Shown one piece after another: positions 35,221-43,471 of a DNA stretch of 64,000 nucleotides. A model generated the notes under the pieces. It was given only the letters and a program-made list of their open reading frames with translations, made no database searches and was not told the DNA's origin. Each line of letters starts with the position of its first letter. The stretch's first letter is position 1. A program made the position numbers and the translations under genes. Source of the DNA: Salinicoccus albus DSM 19776 (lineage in GTDB: Bacteria; Bacillota; Bacilli; Staphylococcales; Salinicoccaceae); assembly GCF_000385175.1 (NCBI RefSeq), contig NZ_ARQJ01000029.1, positions 104,472 to 168,471 of the forward strand. The letters run 5' to 3'.

Positions 35221-36000
35221 TTATTCTGCGCCAATTGTTTCGTCTTCGATACCAAGTTCTTCCTTGATCCAGTCATAACCTTCCGCTTCCAGGCGTTCAG
35301 CTAATTCCTTATCGCCGGATTTGACGATTCTGCCCTGCATCATCACGTGTACGTTATCAGGTGTGATGTAGTTGAGCAGGCGCTGATAGTGAGTGATGAT
35401 CAATGCACCGAAGTCATCGCCGCGCAAATGATTGATGCCCTTGGCAACAACTTTCAATGCGTCGATGTCAAGGCCGGAGTCAATTTCATCAAGGATACCG
35501 AATGCAGGTTCAAGCATCATAAGCTGGAGGATCTCGTTACGTTTTTTCTCACCGCCGGAAAAGCCTTCATTGAGGTACCGTGTTGACATGTCCGTATCCA
35601 TTTCAAGCTCTTCCATGCTCTTATCCAGCTGCTTGATGAACTGCATAAGGTTGATTTCATCGCCCTCTTCACGCTGGGCGTTGATGGAAGAACGCAGGAA
35701 ATCCGAGTTTGTCACGCCTGAGATTTCAGACGGATACTGCATGCCGAGGAAAAGGCCGGCCTGTGCACGCTCGTCCACTTCCATTTCCAGTACATCTTCC
35801 CCGTCAAGGTAAACCTCACCTTGCGTCACTTCGTATCTCGGATGACCCATGATTGCCTGGGCAAGTGTAGACTTACCGGTACCATTCGGTCCCATTACTG
35901 CGTGTATTTCACCCTGCTTGATCGTAAGGTTTACACCCTTTAAAATTTCTTTGCCGTCTATTTCGACATGTAGCTCTTTAATTTCTAAAACAGAAGCCAT
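35221..36000 (-). CDS. sufC: SufC ATPase
   Basis: 259-aa ABC-type ATPase that drives Fe-S cluster assembly in the SufBC2D complex; soluble, not a transporter. Seen: Walker A GPNGTGKST, Q-loop GMQYPSEI, signature FSGGEKKRNEI, Walker B FGILDEIDSGLD, and LIITHYQRLL. First gene of the sufCDSUB operon; GGAGGG lies nine bases before the ATG. A probable promoter is upstream at 36048-36074. Confidence 0.97.
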   Translation of the reverse strand: MASVLEIKELHVEIDGKEILKGVNLTIKQGEIHAVMGPNGTGKSTLAQAIMGHPRYEVTQGEVYLDGEDVLEMEVDERAQAGLFLGMQYPSEISGVTNSDFLRSSINAQREEGDEINLMQFIKQLDKSMEELEMDTDMSTRYLNEGFSGGEKKRNEILQLMMLEPAFGILDEIDSGLDIDALKVVAKGINHLRGDDFGALIITHYQRLLNYITPDNVHVMMQGRIVKSGDKELAERLEAEGYDWIKEELGIEDETIGAE

Positions 36001-36047
36001 TTATAACCCTCCAACTGAGATTTTTGGATAAATTTCTACTACACCAG

Positions 36048-36074
36048 TTTATAATAATTATAAACAATAGTCAA
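36048..36074 (-). promoter_or_regulatory. Candidate suf operon promoter
   Basis: Minus-strand TTGACT (36069-36074) and TATAAA (36048-36053), spaced 15 bases, shorter than ideal; a TATACT box lies further up. No clear Rrf2/IscR-type operator was recognised. Confidence 0.45.
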
Positions 36075-36159
36075 AGTTTAGTATAGCGGTCCAATTACGT
36101 CTATATTATACATGAAAAGCGGTACACTTTAAACCTTTCGAACCGCTTTATCCACGTAA

Positions 36160-36201
36160 TTAAAATAAAAATAAACCCTACGACTGATAACAGCATAGGG
36201 T
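36160..36201 (-). terminator. Terminator after the DUF4870 gene
   Basis: Minus-strand ACCCTA/TAGGGT stem with 15-base loop, followed by TTTATTTTTATTTTA. Short stem but long T-rich tail. Confidence 0.7.
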
Positions 36202-36214
36202 AAATGAAAATGGG

Positions 36215-36550
36215 CTATTTGATGATATCCAAAGTAAACGGTGCCTTGTATACTTCACCATTGTTGGCTTTGACCGCACCAATGATAAGGAAGATATAGA
36301 ATGCAGCCGTGATGATCGGACCGATGACAAATCCAATGAGAATCGCTGAAGTCAACCAGGCGATAAACATATAAATTGTGTAGGACAAGCCGAAATTGGC
36401 GACGTGTCTCAATGCTTCAGCAGTCGCAGTGTTATCATCTTTCTTGAGCACCCAGATAAGCAAAGGGCCAATGACAACTGTAAAAGCAGAAATGATGTAC
36501 GAAACCATTACCAGCGATTTGTCAAAACCTTTGATATTTTTCTCATCCAT
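36215..36550 (-). CDS. DUF4870-type membrane protein
   Basis: 111-aa protein with three to four hydrophobic helices (about 15-38, 50-72, 76-95) and the family segment RHVANFGLSYTIYM, which resembles the EHLRFQ-type loop of DUF4870/Tic20-like small membrane proteins. Function unknown. ATG at 36550 follows GGAGGTTACGAA; a start six codons earlier has no good site. Single-gene unit, with its own terminator, between the suf operon and yusE. Confidence 0.7.
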   Translation of the reverse strand: MDEKNIKGFDKSLVMVSYIISAFTVVIGPLLIWVLKKDDNTATAEALRHVANFGLSYTIYMFIAWLTSAILIGFVIGPIITAAFYIFLIIGAVKANNGEVYKAPFTLDIIK

Positions 36551-36676
36551 TTCGTAACCTCCAGACATTAAAATCTGCTTTGTTATACTATTACCCTTTC
36601 ATGATACAACAATAACTCCTATTTTCATATTAATTAATGTCATTCAGTTGTTGAAATCCAATGCAGGAGCACTTCA

Positions 36677-37003
36677 TCACTCATCCGTCGACAGGAACTC
36701 ATCGAATACCTCCGACAGATAAGTCACATCATGAAATGCATATATTTCATCAGCCAGTTCTCCTGATTTAAAAAGCAGGAGGGCCGGTGTCGATCTGATT
36801 TCATAGCTTTCTATCAGATCTTTATGATAATTCAAGTCTATTGACGTATAAGAAAAATCCTTCATCTCGGACACAATGTTCAGCATGCGTTCTCCAACCG
36901 TGCAATTCATGCACATCGGCGCATAACAGAACAGTATAAATTTATCTTCAGACTGAATATGACTGGTAATATCCAGCGAACTTATTTCTTCTTTCATTTT
37001 CAC
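36677..37003 (-). CDS. yusE: Thioredoxin-like protein, YusE type
   Basis: 108-aa thioredoxin-fold protein with active-site CMNC (about residues 31-34 in CYAPMCMNC) and the cis-Pro segment IRSTPALLLFKSG. Likely a cytosolic thiol-disulfide reductase; partner unknown. I place the start at GTG 37003, seven bases after AAGGT; ATG two codons later is also possible. Either start lies inside the end of yusF (about 50 bases overlap), so both proteins share DNA and are probably coupled. Order yusF-yusE-gcvH is as in Bacillus. Confidence 0.82.
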   Translation of the reverse strand: MKMKEEISSLDITSHIQSEDKFILFCYAPMCMNCTVGERMLNIVSEMKDFSYTSIDLNYHKDLIESYEIRSTPALLLFKSGELADEIYAFHDVTYLSEVFDEFLSTDE

Positions 37004-37358
37004 CAAACTTACCTTTCATTATTAAGCTAGTATCGACATAGAAACCATGTCTCATGAGCAGATTTGCCAGATAATCTCTTGGGCAGCGGCCGACTTCCCC
37101 AAATTTCGGATCGATATAAATGTGTGTGCTTTCACTCAGATGTTTCTTGAACCATTTTCTGATCTTCCGCCCCTCTTTATCAGCATCGGATAAAATATAA
37201 ATATCGGAACCGTTCAGCTGGTCCAGAATCTCATCCAATTTTGAGACGCCCATAGTCCCATATGTGCAAATAATCTGTACGGGTTCAATCAATACTTCTT
37301 CGATTCTACGCTTATCTGTTTTACCTTCAACAATGAGCACTTTATCGGAAAAATACAT
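36948..37358 (-). CDS. yusF: Toprim-domain protein, YusF type
   Basis: 136-aa protein made of a Toprim domain: VLIVEGKTDKRRI (catalytic Glu) near the start and YILSDADKEGRKIRKWF (D-x-D) at about 52-68, like RNase M5 and small primase-like proteins. Probably cuts or binds nucleic acid with Mg2+; target unknown. ATG follows AAGGGTGATGTAA. Downstream yusE starts within it. gcvH lies upstream on the same strand. Confidence 0.85.
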   Translation of the reverse strand: MYFSDKVLIVEGKTDKRRIEEVLIEPVQIICTYGTMGVSKLDEILDQLNGSDIYILSDADKEGRKIRKWFKKHLSESTHIYIDPKFGEVGRCPRDYLANLLMRHGFYVDTSLIMKGKFGENERRNKFAGYYQSYSV

Positions 37359-37423
37359 TTACATCACCCTTGGGATATATTTGTTTTTAAAAAAACTCCA
37401 GACAATTGTCCAGAGTCAGTTAA

Positions 37424-37804
37424 TTATGCATCCACCATTTCTTCATAAGCAGCTGCATCCATCAGGTTATCGAGTTGTGATTCATCAGATAGTTCTACAA
37501 CAACCATCCATGCTTTTTCAAACGGGGATTCATTGACAAGCTCTGGACTGTCTTCAAGTTCCTCGTTTACTTCCACTACAGTACCATTGAGTGGTGCATA
37601 GAGTTCAGATACTGTTTTAACGGATTCTACACTGCCGAAAGTCTCGCCTGTCTCAATCTCATCGCCTTCTGACGGAAGTTCCACAAATACAATATCGCCA
37701 AGCTCAGATTGAGCGAATTCTGTGATACCGATTGTGACTTTTCCATCCTCAACTCTGACCCACTCGTGATCCTCTGAGTATTTCAAATCTTTGGGTACTG
37801 ACAC
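37424..37804 (-). CDS. gcvH: Glycine cleavage system H protein
   Basis: 126-aa lipoyl carrier of the glycine cleavage system; in Firmicutes it is also the site where octanoate is first attached before transfer to other enzymes. Seen: the lipoyl lysine K63 in [15 protein letters not shown] and the EKAWMV C-terminal turn. GTG at 37804 (protein [10 protein letters not shown]) lies eight bases after AGGAGG and matches the staphylococcal N-terminus; the ATG two codons earlier is too close. No gcvT or gcvP is adjacent. Its need for lipoate is notable next to the lipA remnant at 12654-12725. Confidence 0.95.
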   Translation of the reverse strand: MSVPKDLKYSEDHEWVRVEDGKVTIGITEFAQSELGDIVFVELPSEGDEIETGETFGSVESVKTVSELYAPLNGTVVEVNEELEDSPELVNESPFEKAWMVVVELSDESQLDNLMDAAAYEEMVDA

Positions 37805-37872
37805 GATCATAACCTCCTTTATCTTATGCATCTCTATAATCTCACAGTTTGTACCATTTAGGCAAGATAAAT

Positions 37873-38229
37873 CTAATCCAGAAAAGCTTCTTCATAATCA
37901 CTTTCCTCAAAGCCGAGTATAACGTTTTCACCGTCCCAGGCAAGCGGGCGCTTAATCAGCAGGCCGTCACTGGACAGCAATTCAATCTTTTCCTCATCAT
38001 CCATGGTCTCCAGCCGGTTTTTCAAGTCCAGATCCCGGAACTTTTTACCGCGCTTATTAAAGAAATCATCGACCGGTTGATCAGATTGTGAAATGATCTT
38101 TCTCAGAACAGAAGGTTCCGGCGGCTGCCGGACCATATCGTGTCTTTCAAATTCGGCACCGTTATCATCAAGAAACTTCCGTGCCTTACGGCATGTCGTG
38201 CACCTCGAGTATTCATAAAATGTGATCAT
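37873..38229 (-). CDS. Spx/ArsC-family protein, YusI type
   Basis: 118-aa thioredoxin-fold protein of the Spx/MgsR/ArsC-like group. Seen: CTTC in [18 protein letters not shown] (redox switch or reductase site), [11 protein letters not shown] and [17 protein letters not shown], the ArsC-like C-terminal strand. It lacks clear marks of true Spx (about 131 aa), so it may be the YusI type found beside gcvH in Bacillus and Staphylococcus; function unknown. ATG at 38229 is seven bases after GGAGG. Confidence 0.85.
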   Translation of the reverse strand: MITFYEYSRCTTCRKARKFLDDNGAEFERHDMVRQPPEPSVLRKIISQSDQPVDDFFNKRGKKFRDLDLKNRLETMDDEEKIELLSSDGLLIKRPLAWDGENVILGFEESDYEEAFLD

Positions 38230-38382
38230 CAGATATCCTCCATATTGCATGTTACATTTAATATACCTTTAATGTGTATGGTATTGCAAATACTGTAAAC
38301 TCCACCAAGCGGTTAATTTTATATCGCACTGTAAAGATGGTAGAATATCGTTGATTCTTATAGAAGGGAGAGGAGTTTTCAT

Positions 38383-38706
38383 ATGGCAATGGAACCAATT
38401 AACCAGTATGGCGAGTATAAAGAAAAGATCCAGAACGATGATAAAGTCATCGTTAAATTCTTCGCAGGATGGTGTCCCGACTGTACCCGCATGAACATGT
38501 TCATCGATCCAATCCTGGAAGAATACAAACATATAAACTGGTACGAGCTGAACCGCGACGATGTCCCGGAAGCTGCAGATGAAAATGAAGTGATGGGCAT
38601 ACCGAGTCTGCTCGTATTCCAAAACGGTGAAAAACTTGCCCACCTGCATTCAGCAGATGCCAAAACACCGGAATCCGTCACGGCATTCCTCAGGGAAAAC
38701 GTCTGA
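38383..38706 (+). CDS. Thioredoxin-like protein with WCPDC site
   Basis: 107-aa cytosolic thioredoxin-fold protein. Seen: FFAGWCPDCTRMNMF with both cysteines (about residues 30-33), VMGIPSLLVFQNG with the cis-Pro. WCPDC is typical of the YdfQ/YtpP-like side group rather than classical WCGPC thioredoxin. Probably reduces disulfides; substrate unknown. Ribosome site GAAGGGAGAGGAG before the ATG. Divergent from yusI, convergent with aroD, with a terminator between. Confidence 0.87.
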   Translation: MAMEPINQYGEYKEKIQNDDKVIVKFFAGWCPDCTRMNMFIDPILEEYKHINWYELNRDDVPEAADENEVMGIPSLLVFQNGEKLAHLHSADAKTPESVTAFLRENV

Positions 38707-38734
38707 ATCCGCGAAATTACTTGATATAAACGCT

Positions 38735-38775
38735 TAGCACCCGCTTCAGTCATGGAGCAGGTGCTATTTTTTTCG
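38735..38775 (+). terminator. Terminator after the thioredoxin-like gene
   Basis: TAGCACC(C)GCT pairs with (G)AGC(A)GGTGCTA, followed by TTTTTTTC. Confidence 0.85.
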
Positions 38776-38796
38776 AATAAACACATGATACAAAAA

Positions 38797-39546
38797 CTAA
38801 TCGTCATCAAATATCTTCAAATGTTCTTTAAGTGTCTCTGCATGAATCTGGCCCGGGGCGGCTTGATTGACAAGGTGTCCATAGGTCAGGCATGAGCCGA
38901 ATACACCGCCGGCAACTCTTGTTATTTTGCCGGCTTCTCCCATGGCAATGCCCACCACCTGGCAGTCGAATTGCTGTCTGGCATCATAGACCGCGCTCAG
39001 CACACTCAGTACATCCCGCCCATTTTCAGGTTTATAGGCGATTTTTAAGATATCCCCGCCGCGCGTGTACATATCTTTGTATGTCGCCATCATTTCATCA
39101 AAGTGCGGGGCCGACTGAAAATCATGCCGGCTTAATATAACTGCGACGCCTCTGTCTTTTGCTTTCCCAATGAGCTGATCAACGATATCTTCGTACATGA
39201 AAAACTCAATATCCACAATATCGATATTGCATTTTTCTATCACTTCACTGACGAGAGAGCGGTATTCTGCTGCCGTTTTCGTACCTTTACCGCCTTCTGA
39301 ATTCGTACGGTATGTGTAGATGATCGGATACATATGCATCTCCTCAACGATATGATCCACCAGGTTGAAGTGATCCTCATGATTCAATGCATCGAAAGAG
39401 TCGCTGCGGATTTCTACAATATCAAATTTATCATGCTTATTTTTCGCTTCTCTGATTTCAGATGTTATGGCTCCAAATGATTGTCCGGCAAATGATATGA
39501 CCACTTTCGGCTGCCCTTGCCCCAAGTTTACATTTTTAATTTTCAT
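38797..39546 (-). CDS. aroD: 3-dehydroquinate dehydratase, type I
   Basis: 249-aa shikimate-pathway enzyme that removes water from 3-dehydroquinate through a Schiff base. Seen: EIRSDSF substrate-binding loop, catalytic H141 in ILSRHDF, Schiff-base K168 in DILKIAYKP, and GEAGKITRVAGGVFGSCLTYG at the C-terminal end of the barrel. Length as in staphylococcal AroD. Stands alone; other aro genes are not in the window. Confidence 0.95.
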   Translation of the reverse strand: MKIKNVNLGQGQPKVVISFAGQSFGAITSEIREAKNKHDKFDIVEIRSDSFDALNHEDHFNLVDHIVEEMHMYPIIYTYRTNSEGGKGTKTAAEYRSLVSEVIEKCNIDIVDIEFFMYEDIVDQLIGKAKDRGVAVILSRHDFQSAPHFDEMMATYKDMYTRGGDILKIAYKPENGRDVLSVLSAVYDARQQFDCQVVGIAMGEAGKITRVAGGVFGSCLTYGHLVNQAAPGQIHAETLKEHLKIFDDD

Positions 39547-39630
39547 GCAGCGCCTCCTCTATCTTTTTATTAATATACATTATAGAATTTCAACAGAAAT
39601 TTCAATCGATGATTCAAATATTTCACCCGC

Positions 39631-39661
39631 TAAAAAAACACACGTCCGGGATGGACGTGTG
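39631..39661 (-). terminator. Terminator after nupC
   Basis: Minus-strand CACACGTCC/GGACGTGTG stem with five-base loop, followed by TTTTTTTA. Confidence 0.92.
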
Positions 39662-39683
39662 AAATAATTAGTATTATTAAATA

Positions 39684-40898
39684 TTATAATATCAGCATGC
39701 CTGCAATGGCGCCATTCATCAGATTGCCCAGGATGGCTGCAACCAGTGCACGCGGTCCGAATTGGGCAATTTCCTGCCGGCGCTCCGGCGCCAGTGCGCC
39801 AAGACCGCCGATCATGATCGCAATCGTGCCGATATTGGCGAAACCGCAGAGGGCGAACGTTGCAATGGCAATCGTTCTGGGATCCGTGATCTCTCCGGAA
39901 TCGATGGCTTCAATGAGTGTGCCAAAGCCGACGAATTCGTTGATAATCGTTTTCTCCGCGATCATCTGTCCGACCACCATGGCATTTTCCCAGGGGATGC
40001 CGATTAAAAAGGCCAGCGGCGCAAATACAAAGCCCATTATATCTGCGACGGTCAAACCGCTGAAGACCCCCAGGCCGACATCGATGAGCGCTACGAGGGA
40101 GACAAATGCCAGCACCATGGCCCCAACATTCAAAGCCAGCGACAAACCGTCCGTCGTCCCCTTTGCTGCAGCATCGATCACATTCTTTGTATCCTTATCC
40201 CGTTCCAATTCGACATCATCCGTCGTCTTGTCGTGTTCTGTTTCCGGGACGACGATCTTTGACATTACAAGGCCTGCCGGCGCAGCCATGAAACTTGCAA
40301 CGATCAGAAAGTCGACCCGCGCACCCATGGCGACCAGCCCCCCGAGAATCGAGCCGGCCACGGTGCCGAGACCAACGGTCATGACCGTAAAGAATTCCGA
40401 CCGTGTCATGTTGCTCAAATAAGGTTTAATCGTCAATGGTGACTCAGTGATGCCCACGAAAATATTGGCCGTTGCCGCAATCGATTCAACTTTACTCGTT
40501 CCCAGAACCTTTGAAATGAAACCGCCCAGAACCTTTATGATCCAGGGCATAAAGCCGATGTAAAAGAGTATGCTCATCAGCGCCGCGAAGAATACGATAA
40601 CAGATAAAACTTGAATGAAGAAAGCACCATCGTACTGCATTAACTGTTCACCGAACACAAATTCAATGCCGGCATCTGCAGCACCCAGCACACCAGTCAC
40701 AAACTGACTGAGTAACGAAAGGACTTCTTCACCTACGCCCCAGCCCAAAAACAGGATGCCTACCGCCAGCTGGATGGCCAAAGCGCCTAAGACGGTCCGA
40801 AAGTTGATATTTTTCCTGTCGACCGAAAGCAGGTACGCCAATCCCATCAAAACAACCATCGCCACAAGGCCCCAAGCAATATTTCCCAATAATTCCAT
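39684..40898 (-). CDS. nupC: Concentrative nucleoside transporter, NupC/CNT family
   Basis: 404-aa membrane protein that takes up nucleosides with H+ or Na+. Seen: NupC N-terminal, gate and C-terminal domains; NIFVGITESPLTIKPYL (family signature GxxEAPLxIKPYL with S for A), GTVAGSILGGLVAMG, ENAMVVGQMIAEKTIINEFVGF and ALCGFANIGTIAIMIGGLGALAPERR. I prefer ATG at 40898 with GGGAG about 11 bases away; another ATG six codons upstream has no ribosome site. A near-perfect promoter and a cre-like site precede it, so CcpA control by sugar is likely. Confidence 0.93.
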   Translation of the reverse strand: MELLGNIAWGLVAMVVLMGLAYLLSVDRKNINFRTVLGALAIQLAVGILFLGWGVGEEVLSLLSQFVTGVLGAADAGIEFVFGEQLMQYDGAFFIQVLSVIVFFAALMSILFYIGFMPWIIKVLGGFISKVLGTSKVESIAATANIFVGITESPLTIKPYLSNMTRSEFFTVMTVGLGTVAGSILGGLVAMGARVDFLIVASFMAAPAGLVMSKIVVPETEHDKTTDDVELERDKDTKNVIDAAAKGTTDGLSLALNVGAMVLAFVSLVALIDVGLGVFSGLTVADIMGFVFAPLAFLIGIPWENAMVVGQMIAEKTIINEFVGFGTLIEAIDSGEITDPRTIAIATFALCGFANIGTIAIMIGGLGALAPERRQEIAQFGPRALVAAILGNLMNGAIAGMLIL

Positions 40899-40991
40899 TG
40901 ATGTCCACGCTCCCATACCCGTTTATTATTCTTTCTCTATAAAACCATAGTTCAACATTGGGTTCCATGCCCATTATTCATTGAATTACAA

Positions 40992-41007
40992 ATGGTATCG
41001 CTTTCTT
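40992..41007. promoter_or_regulatory. cre-like site in the nupC leader
   Basis: On the minus strand AAGAAAGCGATACCAT fits the cre consensus with one mismatch. It lies downstream of the nupC promoter, a roadblock position for CcpA. Confidence 0.5.
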
Positions 41008-41021
41008 TATTATTCAATCCT

Positions 41022-41049
41022 ATTATAGTAAAGTACTCATTTTTGTCAA
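41022..41049 (-). promoter_or_regulatory. nupC promoter
   Basis: Perfect TTGACA (41044-41049) and perfect TATAAT (41022-41027), 16-base spacing. One of the strongest sigma-A promoters in the window. Confidence 0.85.
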
Positions 41050-41130
41050 ATGCTGTTATTTTTTATCAGACCTTTAAAACATTGTTTGGCTTTTGTATGA
41101 TCGGGCATATAATAACCGGGGGTGAATAAA

Positions 41131-41484
41131 ATGCTGAAAATAAAAAGAGTATATGAAGATGTCTCGAAACAGGATGGCAAAAGATATCTTGTAGACGGCG
41201 TATGGCCGCGGGGAATTAAGAAGTCGGCGCTCGCCCATGATGAATGGTATAAAGCGCTTGCACCCTCGAGTGAATTGCGCAAATGGTTCAATCATGACCC
41301 AAAAAAGTGGGAAACATTCAAAAAAAGCTATTTTCAAGAACTGGATGCGCACAGGGATCTGCTCAAAGAAATCAAGGCGGACAGCGACGGTCATAATGTC
41401 ACATTATTATACAGCGCCAAAGATGAGGCGTATAATCAAGCTGCAGCCATAAAAGCGTATATCGGGGCACTGCAGCCCCTCTGA
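41131..41484 (+). CDS. DUF488 family protein, YeaO type
   Basis: 117-aa protein of the DUF488 family. Seen: KRYLVDGVWPRGIKKSALAHDEWYKALAPSSELRKWFNHDPKKW in short runs (VDGVWPRGI, WFNHDPKKW) and VTLLYSAKDEAYNQA, all family marks. Function unknown; the conserved polar residues suggest an enzyme or nucleic-acid binding role. ATG at 41131 follows GGGGG by eight bases. It is convergent with the CDF gene; only one base separates the stops. Confidence 0.88.
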   Translation: MLKIKRVYEDVSKQDGKRYLVDGVWPRGIKKSALAHDEWYKALAPSSELRKWFNHDPKKWETFKKSYFQELDAHRDLLKEIKADSDGHNVTLLYSAKDEAYNQAAAIKAYIGALQPL

Positions 41485-41485
41485 T

Positions 41486-42349
41486 TTATACTTCCTCATA
41501 AGGTTCCGGGTGGACATAGGCAGAGTAGACATCTTCTTCACTGAGTGATTTTTCTACCTGATCGCAGATTTCATGTGCTTCATCCAAGGTGATGTGCTTA
41601 TCCACGTATATGGTGATATCAAGGAACACACTGTTGCCGTGATACCGGCCCTTGACCGAAGAAACACCTTTGACCCCTTCAACTTTCATGACATCCTGGT
41701 AATAGAATTCCAGGTCTTCTTCATGAAATCCGTCACTCAGGGTAAATACCGCCTGCTTGCATATATTAAAACCTGTGTAAGTGATGAGCGCCCCGAGGAG
41801 AATCGCAAGTATCGGATCGACGACCGGGAAACCGATCTGTGTAAATATCAGCCCGAAGCCTGTGCCGAAGCTGACCAGTCCGTCTGATAAATTATCTGCC
41901 GCCGCTGACTTCAAAGAGCTGCTCCGTGTAATTCTGGAAAGGCGGCGATTGTAGATATAGACCGCCAGCATAATGAACCCGCTGATCAAACTCACCCATA
42001 TCGTCACCGGACTGGGTGCTGTAAATGCGCCGCCTGTCAACTTCTGTATACCGTCAGAGACTACCTGCAGACCGACGAACATGATGATGAAAGACACAAG
42101 TAATGTAGAAATATTCTCTGATTTCATATGACCATACGGATGGTTCCTGTCCGCCGGTTTCAATGAGAGTTTCAAGCCGATCAAAACAGCAACAGAAACC
42201 AGTATGTCCGTCATGTTATTGAACGCGTCCGCCCGCAGTGCTGCAGAACTATACTGCAGTCCGGTAAACAATTTTGCAGCAGACAGAAAGATATATGCGA
42301 ATATACTTAAGTAAGCCCCTCTTTGAGCCAGTTTCAGTTTACCATCCAT
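41486..42349 (-). CDS. Cation diffusion facilitator transporter
   Basis: 287-aa metal exporter of the CDF family: six membrane helices (about 1-200) and a cytosolic ferredoxin-like domain. Metal-site residues: N-x3-D in TM2 (NNMTD within ADAFNNMTDIL) and D-x3-D in TM5 (DNLSD), where zinc exporters have H-x3-D. N/D with D-x3-D is typical of manganese-type CDF proteins (MntE-like), so Mn2+ export is a fair guess, not proven. HPYGHMKSE follows TM2. No metal-responsive regulator or operator was seen next to it. Confidence 0.88.
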   Translation of the reverse strand: MDGKLKLAQRGAYLSIFAYIFLSAAKLFTGLQYSSAALRADAFNNMTDILVSVAVLIGLKLSLKPADRNHPYGHMKSENISTLLVSFIIMFVGLQVVSDGIQKLTGGAFTAPSPVTIWVSLISGFIMLAVYIYNRRLSRITRSSSLKSAAADNLSDGLVSFGTGFGLIFTQIGFPVVDPILAILLGALITYTGFNICKQAVFTLSDGFHEEDLEFYYQDVMKVEGVKGVSSVKGRYHGNSVFLDITIYVDKHITLDEAHEICDQVEKSLSEEDVYSAYVHPEPYEEV

Positions 42350-42422
42350 AAATATACCTCCCGTCTGAAATGAAACACCATTATACTATACCCGCTCCAA
42401 ATAACATACCAAATCACTGCCG

Positions 42423-42460
42423 CAGAAAGCATCAGCCCCGAGGAGGGCTGATGCTTTCTG
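42423..42460. other. Orphan perfect hairpin between the CDF gene and ssrA terminator
   Basis: 16-bp perfect stem (AGAAAGCATCAGCCC with GGGCTGATGCTTTCT plus an outer C-G pair), six-base loop, no T-run on either side. A smaller TAGCC/GGCTA hairpin follows at 42489-42506. Function not clear; may be a processing or protective hairpin. Confidence 0.5.
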
Positions 42461-42523
42461 GTCATTTAAAATTCAATTTAAGTACTTGTAGCCCCGAAGA
42501 CGGCTATATAAACATTCCGGACA

Positions 42524-42561
42524 ATAAAAAAAGCCTTCAATCATCTTTGATTAAAGACTTT
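42524..42561 (-). terminator. ssrA terminator
   Basis: Minus-strand AGTCTTTAATCA pairs with TGATTGAAGGCT (one wobble, one mismatch), then TTTTTTTATT. It lies five bases after the tmRNA 3' end. Confidence 0.85.
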
Positions 42562-42565
42562 ACAA

Positions 42566-42925
42566 TGGAGACGGCGGGAGTTGAACCCGCGTCCAGAGAC
42601 TTTGCCACATCTCTTTCTACGTGCGTAGTTCATTGTTTAATTTCGCATGGTCTGCGGCAATGAACGTGCCTCAGCACCATGCTAGTCTGATTGATCTCTT
42701 CAGCCGTTCTCCAGACGGAAGAACGGTTGCGTATCCTGCTAAAGTTGAATCATCCGATCAGGACGCACAGAAAACGTCAAGGGATGATGCAGAGTGCTAT
42801 TACGCAGCTACTGCGAAGTTGTTTTGTTTGCCAGTTATTATAAACTGAGTATCGTTTTTACGGAGCCGAAACCTCCGGCACGCTTAAGATGCTCAAACAG
42901 CCCCTGTCGAATCCGGAACGTCCCC
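42566..42925 (-). ncRNA. ssrA: Transfer-messenger RNA
   Basis: 360-nt tmRNA that frees stalled ribosomes with SmpB. Seen on the minus strand: acceptor GGGGACG at the 5' end pairing with CGTCTCC near the 3' end, T-arm GGGTTCAACTCCCGCC, and the tag frame after AACT: GGC AAA CAA AAC AAC TTC GCA GTA GCT GCG TAA. The coded tag is GKQNNFAVAA, so with the charged Ala it is AGKQNNFAVAA, one residue shorter than the GKSNNNFAVAA tag of Staphylococcus aureus. CCA is not encoded (TTG follows). Promoter and terminator flank it; smpB lies directly upstream. Confidence 0.97.
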
Positions 42926-42965
42926 GGATTTATAAAGCGGTGATTCTGTATCTTTTGTACAGCAT

Positions 42966-42994
42966 ATTTTACCATAAAACGGTCATTTTTTCAA
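42966..42994 (-). promoter_or_regulatory. ssrA promoter
   Basis: TTGAAA (42989-42994) and TAAAAT (42966-42971) on the minus strand with 17-base spacing. It predicts a precursor with about 35 extra 5' bases to be removed by RNase P. Confidence 0.8.
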
Positions 42995-43000
42995 GCGACC

Positions 43001-43465
43001 CTACTGGTTATAGGTTTTGATGGCCCGGTCCATGTCCCGTTTCATCTGTTTGCGTTTCATATCTTCACGCTTATCATATTTCTTCTTTCCGCGGGCAAGA
43101 CCGAGCAAAACTTTGCAGTAGCCGCTTTTGATATAGAGTTTCAGCGGAATGAGTGCATAGCCCGTTTGCTGTATCTGTCCGTTTAGTTTATCGATTTCTT
43201 TTTTCTTTAGGAGCAGTTTCCGGTTCCTGAGCGGGTCATGATTATACCTGTTGCCTTCCTCATAAGGGGCGATGTGCATGTTATACACATACATCTCCCC
43301 CCTGAAGACTTTGGCGTAGGCATCTTTCAGGTTGGCTGAACCGCGGCGGATGGATTTGATTTCAGTCCCCTTCAATTCTATACCCGCTTCTATCGTTTCT
43401 TCTATCTGATAGTCATGTCTTGCTTTACGGTTTTGGGCAAGCGGTCGGTCATGAGTTTTCTTCAT
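43001..43465 (-). CDS. smpB: SsrA-binding protein SmpB
   Basis: 154-aa RNA-binding protein that carries tmRNA to stalled ribosomes. Seen: the oligonucleotide-binding barrel with [29 protein letters not shown] in short motifs ([16 protein letters not shown]), [30 protein letters not shown] and the basic C-terminal tail ([17 protein letters not shown]). It is seven bases after rnr and directly upstream of ssrA, so the whole trans-translation set is clustered. Confidence 0.97.
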   Translation of the reverse strand: MKKTHDRPLAQNRKARHDYQIEETIEAGIELKGTEIKSIRRGSANLKDAYAKVFRGEMYVYNMHIAPYEEGNRYNHDPLRNRKLLLKKKEIDKLNGQIQQTGYALIPLKLYIKSGYCKVLLGLARGKKKYDKREDMKRKQMKRDMDRAIKTYNQ

Positions 43466-43471
43466 ATGTCA

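Noticed and set aside
42370..42848. Open frames across the ssrA region
   Set aside because: They cover the tmRNA and hairpins; RNA structure explains the sequence fully.
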